Shown: positions 19,015 through 28,163 of the stretch, in pieces
How positions within the stretch are numbered: the stretch's first letter is position 1
Layout of the letters: the number at the start of each line of letters is the position of its first letter
Assembly (NCBI RefSeq): GCF_001876935.1
Contig: NC_033801.1
Span: forward strand, 33,319,110-33,383,109
DNA from: Asparagus officinalis
Lineage: Eukaryota > Streptophyta > Magnoliopsida > Asparagales > Asparagaceae
Length of the DNA: 64,000 bases
Direction: 5' to 3'
The notes under the pieces: generated by a model
What the model was told of the DNA's origin: nothing
The model's input: the letters and a program-made list of their open reading frames with translations, nothing else
The model's database searches: none
Program-made: the position numbers and the translations under genes

Positions 19015-19930
19015 TATTCAAAGTAAATTAGTCTTTTTATAAGACTTTCTTACACAATGAAAATAAAAAAGTTACAACTCTCTTCAAAACACACGCAGAG
19101 GACGTTTATCACCTGTTACTTGCATAGAATCTTTGCCTATATCACGGACACGTTAGTCCATTGACTACGGCGAATCAGATCCGGTTAACAAAACAAAAAC
19201 TCAATACTCTTGCTTCACAAAGGAAAGAATCGCAGAAGTGATAATCTCAACCAAGTAAGATTACAACTCTTCTCGAGATCAAAACCAAGTTTGATCCGGA
19301 GAAAAGGGAAATAGGCCTCAGATCTCTCGAACTCTCTCTCTCTTTATGCTGAAGAATTTCACCAAGATCTGCTAGCCTCTCTAAAATTTGTGATTCACTC
19401 TTCACAGGGATAGCACCTCGCCTAAATTTTAGATCCCCTGCGTGTAGGACCCTAGGCTTGTATTTATAGGCTTTGATGCAGCATTTTAGGATAGGAATTG
19501 ATAATTTGATATTATCCTCCGTTAATAACCATTTAACCACATTTAGGGATAGTATCAAAGTAGTTAAGGAGGCTCTGGAATAAACAAATCCCGAGAAAAA
19601 CTATCGAAAATGCATTTTGGACACTTCTGGGCTTGGGCTCGGAATTGTACGAGTCACCCTATAGTGGCTCGGCCTTGGCCGAGCCACCTGGCCTTAGCCG
19701 AGTCGTTTTGATGCGACTCGACTGCCAGAGCCTTTTCCGTTTTGGTCTTGTTTCGCCGTTTTACGCATTTCGTCATTTTGTTGACTCGTACGCTTTGTTA
19801 ACTTTCTTCGTGCACTCGTTAGCTCTTTTACGGCACAGATAATCCTATTTGACTCAGATAATGGTGTTCATCGTCTTCTCTTTATCTCGAGCTATGTGCG
19901 GGAACCTATAGGCAAGTTTTGACGCCTACA

Positions 19931-21830
19931 ATCTTTTAGGGATTTTTTTAATTTTCTTGGGGTTTCGTTTTAATATTCTAATTTAAAGAGTTTGTTTACT
20001 ATTTTTTAGATTTTTAGGGAGTTCTTTGCAATGTTAAATTTTTAGAGTGTAATTTATAATATTTTTAATCTTTATGGAGTTTTTTTGGTAATTTTCATAT
20101 TTGTCAACTGTTTGTTTGAAAATTTGAATTTTTAGGGAGTTGGTAGTAATTTTTATATTTTAAAGGGTTGCTTGCACTTTTTAGTTGTAAATTATTAATT
20201 TTTTGACGTCATTTGTAATTTTAGAATGTTAACAGTCTTTTTTTTTAATTTTTTAGATTTTTAGAATATTTTTTATAATTTCAGCAAACTCTCAAAATTA
20301 ACTAGTGTTTATATTTCACTGAATCCTCAATAAGTTTAGTATTTGGAACTAAGTCTCCAATATCTTTAATGCTCTCACTAAACCTCTAATAACTTTTGAC
20401 TGAAAACTCACAAAATTAACACCATTAGTTTATGTATAGTCAAATAACAAAAATACACCCTGACAACCTACATAAGTTTTATTTGTTTACTTAACCCCTA
20501 ATAATTTTTAGTGAAAAAACCCCAAATAATGGATATATATAATTTTAAGATTTTTCCAAGTGTTTGTTTGTAATTATTGGAATATTTAATATCTTGATTT
20601 TAATTTTTGGATTTTAAAGGGGGTTGTATCTAATTCTAGATTTTTCGGGGGATTGTTTGTTCTTTTTATGTTTTTTGAGTTTTATAATTTATTTGCATTA
20701 TTTTGTAATTTTCTAATTTAAGAGTTTGTTTATGGTTTTCTAGATTTAGGAGTTGTTACAAATTTAAAATTTTCAAGGTGTTATTTGTCATTTTTTGTTC
20801 TCTATGGGTTTTCTTGTAATTTTATGTTTTTCATATGTTTGTTTGATTTGTTGAATTTTTAGGGGTCGTTTGTAACTTTCAAATTTTAAAGGGTGTTGTT
20901 TATACTTTTTGGATTTTTTAAAGTGGTTGTTTGTAATTTATGCACTTTTTGGGTCATTTATAATTTTAGATTTTCAAGAGCTTTTTTTTAATTTTTAGAT
21001 TTTTAAAGGTATTTTGTAATTTAAGATTTTTTAGGGGGCTATATGTTTTTCTAGTTTTTTCAAGGATTTGTTTTTAGTATCCTGATTTGTTACTGGCTTT
21101 TTTATAATTTTTAGAAATTTCAAGGGAGTTGTTTATATCTTTCAATTTTTTTCTATGTGTTATTTATAATTTTAGATATTTTAGGTAGCAATTTGTAATT
21201 TTTTATATTTTTTTGGGATTGTTTGTAAATTTATGGGATAATTTGTAAATAAGAATACTTTGAGGGATATGTAGTGTGCTTGAGGGTTAATTTTTGTCAA
21301 TGTAAATTTTTTTAGGATTGTTTGTAAATGAATAAGATCATTTGTTAATAAGAATGATTTGAGGGGTATATACTTTGCTTGAGGGTTAATTTTTCCGTTA
21401 TGAAGGTTAAATACAAAAAATCAAAATGTTTTCGATATTTTCTAAAATTATCAAATTCACTGAGGATTTAGTGAGAGTTGCAAATATTTAGGAATTTAGT
21501 GCACAATTCAAAGTTATGGGTGATTTACTAAAATTTAAGTTTCTAAAATAATTAAGGAGGGACACAAGATATTTTTTAGATTTTGTAATTGTAGATAGTT
21601 ACAAATTGTTTAGAATTAACAAGATCTGATTGTTAAAATTTTCTACATTTTTTTAGATAGAAATTTTTTTAATTATGGATATGAATAGTTTTAATTTAAT
21701 GAGAATTTTTAAGAAGATAGAGTTAGTTGGACATATGCTATCTTTTAATATGATAGAGAATTAGTTTTACTGTTTGATCTCTTTCCATAGCAATTTTTGG
21801 TTAAAGATTTTACTTTTAAAAATTTTGATA
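19931..21830. repeat. T-rich degenerate repeat region, no gene
   Basis: 1.9 kb dominated by variations on 'ttgtttgtaattttt.gattttta.ggg' recurring every ~40-80 bases, with strong T over A bias on the plus strand. A block at 20281-20520 differs (CT/CA-richer). No open frame of note. Origin unclear: an old minisatellite-like array or a decayed AT-rich element. Confidence 0.5.
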
Positions 21831-21839
21831 TATTATGAA

Positions 21840-22008
21840 CGGTTTTTCTATAGAGTGCCCTTGGGCACTCTATAAGAGAGGAGAGAGATAGAAAGAAATG
21901 AATGAGAAGGGGGACCCCCTGATTTGCATTGGGATCCTCTCTTCATTTATTTCTCTCTATCTCTCTCCTTTTTTATAGAGTGCCCAAGGGCACTCTATAG
22001 AAAAACCG
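21840..22008. mobile_element. Mutator-type MITE with 9-bp target duplication
   Basis: 169 bp bounded by cggtttttctatagagtgcc and its exact inverse. The ~35-bp ends each hold an internal palindrome (tatagagtgccc/gggcactctata). Perfect 9-bp duplications tattatgaa flank it (21831-21839 and 22009-22017), typical of Mutator-like elements. The middle is also largely self-complementary (gagaggagagagatag versus ctctatctctctcc), so the single strand could form a long hairpin. Non-coding. Confidence 0.85.
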
Positions 22009-22017
22009 TATTATGAA

Positions 22018-22682
22018 TTACAATAAGATTAGAAGGTAATATCCAAAAGTGTTAAGGGTAATCTTGACTATAGAAAATTTTACTTGTACTTTTACGAGGA
22101 TAATAAAAGTAAGCTTTATAATGGATGACGAGGAGTTGTGGTCCTCCTGCGCTACAGTACTCTTCCGACAACAATCTCAGTTCCCGAAAGAGCAACTGTT
22201 GCTCCCGAGAGCAAAACAACCATTGAACATCCAACTAAGCCGAAATGACGCTAATTCACTAGCACAGTATCCATTATTCTACTAATACAGTATTTTAACT
22301 TTATTCTACTAATATAGTATTTTAACTTTGTAGCGATTACAATGACATTGAGGAATTTAAGGTTTTAATTGCTAATTCTGCTCTTCTTCTTAATTTTCTT
22401 CTTGATGTTTATGCTTGTAAGGCAGAGCTTAAAATGATACGAACATGTGCTGTGGCAAATTCTACACATATGGATACATAAAACCTGGCGCATTTTTTTA
22501 TGAACATACATATAAGCAGCTGAATCGTGCACACCCTTTTAATTATGAAAAGCATACTCACAAGTCACTAAGATACGGCAACTTGTACGTGGATGTACAA
22601 AATTCTTATGACCAAGTGTTATTACGCTAGATTGAATTATGAGAGGGAGCGGTGCACTATTTGGCGGCTAAAGAGGACATCT
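22018..22682. other. Intergenic, no gene recognised
   Basis: Only short open stretches (up to 78 codons) without any domain. A ~26-bp direct repeat ('ctactaata.agtattttaact') lies at 22280-22330. It forms the 3' flank of the P450 gene, so a polyadenylation region is expected toward 22682, but no clear signal stands out. Confidence 0.4.
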
Positions 22683-24661
22683 TCAAAGAGTTTCGACCTT
22701 GGAAAGAACATGGACCATAGCCGGTCGCGGTCGATACACGACTTGCAAAGGACGAGCTTTTTGGAGCGTAAGAGTCCCCGTTTCCTCCATATCAATCAAC
22801 TCCTCTCCATCTCTTTCCCACTCAAAGCACTGAATCATCGTTCCCAGCGCCAATCCGATCAACCTCAACGCCAGTCCGTCGCCTGGGCACCGCCTCCTCC
22901 CCATCCCAAATGGAAAACTCTTACCACCAGCACCGTCCTCTGCTCTATCAACGAACCTCTCAGGCCTGAACTCCTCGGGCTCGGCCCATAACTCAGGGTC
23001 CCTATGGATGGCCCATGCGTTCACCAATAACATCGTGCCACGCGGAACATGGTAGCCTGCTACGGTGCACTCCTGGTGTGATTCGTGAGGCACAAGGAGC
23101 GGGGCCGCAGGATAAAGTCGGAGGGTTTCGCTCATGATTGCTTGGAGGTATGGAAGATTGGGAAGGTCCTCTTCCTGCAACAGGCGGCCGTCTTTTCCCA
23201 TAAGCGTATCGATCTCGGTTCTGGCTTTGTGGAGTGTTTTTGGGTGGTTGAGGAGAAGGGACATCGCCCATTCTATCGTATCTGACGAAGTGTTTGTTCC
23301 TGCAAAGAACTGAGCCTACAATGGGAAATGGGTTAGCGGAGTCGGGAGATCGATGTTTAAGATTTAAGCAATTTACTCTAATATCAGTCATGAGTTTCCA
23401 AGAAATTAAACATGAACATGAGTCATGAGTTTCCAGAAAATCAACATGAACCTTGAAAACCATAGAAGAAAAGAACATTCACGAAGTTAGAAGTGTTCCT
23501 TAAAAAGCAGCATAAGCTTTCAATTTATCCAAAGGACAGCCCCGAACAGACTACAGGGCCAAAATACCCTTCTCGATCTACGCTCTCTCTAGTACACTAA
23601 TTACTGAATTTTCGCATATTAATAACAATAACCTGTACCTTTAACGGATCCCCAGGCTAATTTCATCCGAAACTAAAAACTTAGTGCAGTCAATAATCTA
23701 AATAACTCGGGAACATAATCCATACGCCTACTAAGAATAAGTAAAAAGAACTCACCACTATCATAGCTTTGATTATCTCGTCTGTATAATACTCAGGATC
23801 CTCCCCTTGCAAATCCAACAAAACTTCAAGCATACTCTTCTGGGTCTTCCCCTCCTCCTCCTTCCTCCTTCTCCTCCTCCTCTTTTCATCAATCAGCCCC
23901 TGTAGCATCTCCTCCTTCATAACATTCACCCTCCTCATCCTCCTCCTCAACCCTCCCCAATCCACCACCATCCTCACCGGCTCCGGCAAGAAATCCGACA
24001 CATTCGAAACCCCCACCATCTTCATAACCTCCTCTACCATCTGCTTGAACCTCCTCACCTCCTCATCTCCTACTCCATCCTCTCTCCCCACTATCATCCT
24101 CATAATCACCCCGAACGCCACCCCAAAAAACATAGGCTTCAGCTCCACCTTCCTCATCTCCGTACCATCACACTCTCTGAGCAAGTTTTGAAGGAAGGAC
24201 TTCACCTCGCCGTATCGGATATCGGACAGGGAGTGGACGCGGGAGGAAGAGAGGAGGTGGAGGGTGGTGATGCGGCGGATGTTGCGGCAGTGGGCATAGG
24301 CAGCGGTGGAGAGGGTTGTGTGGTTGTAGGTGAGGACCTTGGTGAGGGGAGATGAGGGCGGGAGGCGAAGCGAGGTCGTCTTGGTGAAGCATTCGTGGCG
24401 AGGGAGGGAGGAGACGACGAGGATGGGGCGGGAGCCGAAGCGGAGTGGAGGAGGGGAGGCGTGGCGGAGGGAGAGCGGGCGAGGGAGCGGTGGAGGGGTT
24501 TCTTGAGGAGGTGGAGGTGGCCGAAGGATTGGGAGGGAGGGAGGGCTTGGAGGGAGAGGATGATTGTGCTTGTTGGATTGGTTGGGTTGGTAGTAAATAG
24601 AGAGGACTATCAAGATGAGAAGAGAGAGAGCCAGGGTGTAGAAGATGGAGTAGCAGTCCAT
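22683..24661 (-). CDS. Cytochrome P450, CYP81-like, two exons
   Basis: A microsomal haem monooxygenase; plant CYP81 enzymes hydroxylate specialised metabolites, but the substrate cannot be told here. Exon 1 is 24661-23756 and exon 2 23315-22683. The intron has GTGAGT and TAG ends and is in phase 0, giving 512 residues, a normal length. Visible: N-terminal membrane anchor (residues ~5-24), proline hinge PLPPSPPSLP, I-helix AGTNTSS, ExxR as ETLR, the PERF motif, and the haem loop FGMGRRRCPGDG with the cysteine ligand. Odd: exon 1 residues ~47-100 depart from the family. Another frame of the same DNA reads GHLHLLKKPLHRSLAR, as a P450 should, so paired compensating indels are likely. No stop results. 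It could be a decaying gene or have assembly errors in GC-rich sequence. Confidence 0.85.
23316..23755 (-). other. Intron of the P450 gene
   Basis: 440 bp, AT-rich compared with the exons. Donor GTGAGT at 23755 and acceptor TTGTAG ending at 23316 join codons in phase 0 just before the AGTNTSS motif. Plus-strand and other open stretches here are incidental. Confidence 0.85.
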
Positions 24662-24750
24662 TGTGAGTGGGTGAGTGAGGGTAGAAAGATTGCGAACAAA
24701 TACACAACCTTTGATGGTTTTATTTGTGAAGATAAGGATATTGGCGTGAT

Positions 24751-24760
24751 GTTTATATAG
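24751..24760 (-). promoter_or_regulatory. P450 TATA box
   Basis: On the minus strand CTATATAAAC, about 90 bases upstream of the ATG at 24661, a usual distance for a plant promoter. A ttgact W-box-like hexamer lies just upstream at about 24774. Confidence 0.6.
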
Positions 24761-24780
24761 GAAGAGGGGGATGTTGACTC

Positions 24781-25445
24781 CTTAGTCATCAGCAGCAAAG
24801 TCAGCCTACCTAAGGTAACAATAATATCTATTTATATTTACATGACCTGTGATATCTAAGGTTTTCTTACACACAAATATCTTAAATGTCTATCTATCTT
24901 GTTTTTGGTTAGGGGGTTACGTAATAATAAAGACATAAACATAAGTAGAGGTGGTTGGTCGAAATTGGAGGATTTGACTCAATCGAGGGTCTACCGCGCG
25001 CGTCTGTAATCAAATAACCCAGTATCTAAACAATGATGATTTTTTTAATATAATTAAGTATCCCTTTTTATATAGATGAACGACACTTGTTAATAGATAA
25101 GACGTAATAATTGGGTAATGAGTGACGCCGTTTAGACAAAATAGTAAATTTTTTTCTGAAAATAAACGCACGTCTCTAGCAAATCAAGTTTCTAATGCCG
25201 TCATCCATTACGCAATACCCTCCCTGCCGCCATAAAATCTCCTCGAACTTGCATACTTTTGGTCTATCTTCGCGGAAAGAAAGTTTTCAAACATCACATG
25301 CTTTTTGTTTGGGAAAATTGTGTCAATGCCTCAAAAGCAATATATATCTTCATTGGTTGCAACTTCTTCACTTTTTTCTCATGTGGTTCAGCCCCAGGAA
25401 GTGCCATATCATGTGCTGCAGTCATATTTTAACAATTATCATCGA
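24781..25445. other. P450 upstream region, no gene
   Basis: AT-rich intergenic sequence. One 90-codon open stretch (25195-25467) has no recognisable domain and runs into a MITE. Nothing else supported. Confidence 0.4.
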
Positions 25446-25683
25446 ATTTGGATCCTCTCCACTATAAAAAAGTAGTGGAGAGATCACTACTTTTAATCTT
25501 AATCGTTGATTACTTAATAGTCGGTTACGATACAATCTAAATCTAATAATTACCATACCCCCGTATATTGTACTCATTCCTAATTTGCACTGAAAGAAAA
25601 AATCACAACCACCAACTAAATAATCAATGGTTGTGATTATGTAGTGGTCTCTCCACTACTTTTTAGATAGTGGAGAGGACCCG
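25446..25683. mobile_element. MITE-like inverted-repeat element
   Basis: About 238 bp with ~40-bp inverted ends: ggatcctctccactat, then aaaaagtagtggagagatca on the left, mirrored by the right end (gtagtggtctctccactact...atagtggagaggaccc). Middle AT-rich and non-coding. I could not define the target duplication with confidence, so the family is left open. Confidence 0.65.
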
Positions 25684-25782
25684 AATCTATTATTACTTGC
25701 CAACTAAGCATATAGAGAGGATAAAAAGTACAAAACCCAAAATGCCATTATTTACTCTATTCTTTAATGTTAGGTCTACTTA

Positions 25783-26056
25783 CACTGCTAGAAAATGGGT
25801 TATTGGCTACGGAAATTTAGTGACGGAATATTCCGTCGCTATAAGATGACTTATAGCGACGGAATTTCCGTCGCTATATGCCCGTAGGAAAATGATGTTT
25901 TAGCGACGGAAAATGTTGTTTTAGCGACTAAACTTTTCCGTCGCTAAAATATTACCGACAATCTTCATTTCCGTCGGTAAAGAATCATTTAGCGACGGAA
26001 ATTCCGTCGCTAAAATTACTTTTAACGACGGAATAATCCGTCGCTAAAAGTTTTGG
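25783..26056 (+). repeat. CACTA 5' terminal and subterminal repeats
   Basis: At least six forward or reverse copies of 'ttagcgacggaa' / 'ttccgtcgctaaa' as small palindromes, the mirror of the 3' end at 35052-35431. Confidence 0.85.
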
Positions 26057-26660
26057 GTGGGAAAAAAATTTCGGGCGCGGGCGCCCAAAATTTTTGGACA
26101 GCCCGCGCCCGAATTTACTGAGAGAGGCTTATTAGCCTCTCTCAGACCCGCCACGGGTCCCCCCGCCCCCTCTTTCCGCTCTCTCGTCCGCCAGACCTCG
26201 CCCCGCCGCTCTCAGTGCCGCGGCCCCCATCTCGGCCGCCGCGCCGCCGCGGTTGGGTGGAGCTCAGGACCCCACCTGCGCCCCCACTCTCTTTCCCCAC
26301 CCCCCCCTCACCCCCGCCCGAACCCGTGTCTCTGTCTCGCAGACCGCCGCGCCCCCCGACTCTCAGACCCGCGCCTCACGCTCCTAGCCCGCGCGCCCAC
26401 ATCTCGCCGCCGACCTGCCGCCGCCGTTGGTGGAGGGCTCAGACCCGCACCAAAACGCCCCCCTCTCTTTCCCCCTCTCTCTCTCGCCAGACCTAAGGGG
26501 TCGCGCCCACCATCTCAGCTCCGCGCCCCCGCCCTCCCCCCTCTGTCGATCACTCGGCGTTGGGTGGAGCCGCTCCACCCGTCGCCGTCGCCCGGTGCGT
26601 TGATCTCTCCCCCCCTCTTCTCAAGGTACCGCCTTTCCTCCCGCCTCCCTCTATAGTTTA
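26057..26660 (+). other. GC-rich block inside the CACTA element
   Basis: About 600 bp, extremely C-rich on the plus strand, with repeated 'ctctctcg' and 'gccgccg'. Long open frames exist on both strands but read as low-complexity Pro/Arg sequence and have no domain. It may be the 5' promoter/leader of the transposase gene, or a captured CpG-rich host fragment. 26661-26840 is AT-rich with nothing evident. Confidence 0.5.
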
Positions 26661-26844
26661 TAGTTTAATTTTTGGGCAAAACCAAATATTATGGAAAATA
26701 AAACGCCTAAATAAAAAATCAAACGCCGTATAAAACATTAAGATTATAGTTATAATTATAATTTAATTTTTTCAAAACCAAAAATTATGGAATAAATCAA
26801 AATAATAAAACTAATTCTATTGTTAAAGATTATAATATAAAAAA

Positions 26845-27480
26845 AATTAAGATTAGGGTTAGGGTTCAGGGTTAGGGTCTAGGGAGGGTGAAGGTGAGCG
26901 GTGAGGTTAGGGGTCTATGGTTAGGTGAGCGGTGAGCGTAGGGGATGTAGGTTGAGGTTGAGGGAGTTATGGGAGGGCGTTAAGGTGAAGGATTAGGGGT
27001 TATGTGAGGGTGAGTGTGGGGGTGATGGATGGGTTGAGGGTTAGGGTTAGTGTAGGGGTGAGGGTGGGGGTGATGCTGAGGGTTAGGGTTTGGGTGGGGG
27101 TGGGGGTGAGTTTTAGGTTGAGGTTGAGGGTTAGGGTTAGGGTTAGATGAGGGTGAGGGTTAAGGTTAGGGTTAGGGGGTGAATGTGAGGGTGAGGGTTA
27201 GGGTTATGTGAGGGTGAGTGTGGGGGTGATGGTGAGGTTAAGGGTTAGGGTTAGGGTTAGTGTAGGGGTGATGCTGAGGGTGAGGGTTAGGGTGGGGGTG
27301 GGGATGATGCTGAGGGTTAGGGTTAGGGTTAGTGTAGGGGTGATGCTGAGGGTGAGGGTTAGGGGGGGGGGTTAAGGTTAGGTTTAGGGTTAGGGGAGGG
27401 TGAATGTGATGGTGAGGGTAGGGTTAGGGTTAGGGTTAGGGTGATGGTTACAATGAGGGTGAGGTGATTGTGAGGGTTTA
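26845..27480 (+). repeat. Telomere-like G-rich minisatellite
   Basis: Dense mixture of 'ttaggg', 'gtgaggg' and 'gggtgatg' units, with perfect runs such as three to four consecutive 'gggtta'. The standard plant TTTAGGG unit is not the basis; the hexamer TTAGGG is. It has high G-quadruplex potential on the plus strand. It lies between the GC-rich block and the transposase gene. Confidence 0.8.
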
Positions 27481-27726
27481 TCGTAACTATTATATCGCTA
27501 ATTACATAGAAATTGCAAACACTGTACACTCATATTTTCGAGCCGTAGAATACCCCGTCCAATAAATACTATATATAATCTCTTTATTTACTTATCACAT
27601 ACGCGTACAGGATTGTTGGCAGATACGATACCATCGTGTTCGGTCCGATAACCTTTCCGTACTCGTATGTGACGGAGGGCTTATATATAAATATTTATTG
27701 GATCTGTCCAGTTTGGACGGGTTAGG

Positions 27727-28058
27727 TATGTAAACATGGCGTGCATATGTATTTACGTGTGTTCTTGTATATTTTCTTTTCGTCAGAGTTTCGGCGGCGC
27801 TTACTCATTGTTCTCCGTGTACTATAGTGTACTCGGAGAACAGCGGGTAGGTGCTGCCGAAATTTTAACGAAATAAAAGTACACTTGAACACACGTAAAT
27901 ACATATACACGCTATGTTTACAGATATTAGGAACCCTCTCATTAGGAGAGGATCCGAATCCGATTGAGTACAGCGGGTAGGTGCTGCCGAAATTTTGACG
28001 AAATAAAAGTACACTTGAACACACGTAAATACATATACACGCTACGTTTACATACCTA
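27727..28058. repeat. Three copies of a ~90-bp CACTA internal repeat
   Basis: Two direct copies (about 27830-27925 and 27966-28058) with 'acagcgggtaggtgctgccg' and 'acacgtaaatacatatacac', and one diverged inverted copy (about 27727-27825). The neighbouring 27481-27726 is unique. Confidence 0.75.
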
Positions 28059-28163
28059 ATGGGATAGAAGCCTTCCTCTGACAGCCGATCACACACACTT
28101 GTCCTATAACTTAAAATGATATATGTAGGGATATGCTCACTTCCATTAATTTTTAAATTCTAG

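Larger units (their letters stand above)
18187..19930 (-). repeat. Inverted host-family LTR, split by Cassandra
   Basis: Read on the minus strand it starts TGTAGGCGTC at 19930 and ends ...aaacaca at 18187. Bases 18250-19014 are a later insertion; without them it is about 980 bp. The TATA box is at 19461-19468. Together with 17000-18006 it makes a large inverted repeat. The internal part of its own element is gone. Confidence 0.85.

Noticed and set aside
22049..22285. 78-residue ORF near the MITE
   Set aside because: No domain, and an opposite-strand frame of equal quality overlaps it.
23002..23478. 158-residue minus-strand frame across the P450 intron and exon 2 start
   Set aside because: Out of frame with the P450 motifs and crosses a splice acceptor.
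24168..24760. Other long frames over P450 exon 1 (both strands)
   Set aside because: They are shadows of GC-rich coding sequence. Only the frame with the membrane anchor, proline hinge and later P450 motifs joins correctly to exon 2.
26057..26656. 199-residue plus-strand ORF in GC-rich DNA
   Set aside because: Low-complexity Pro/Arg/Ser sequence with open frames on several strands at once, as expected from C-rich repeats; no domain.
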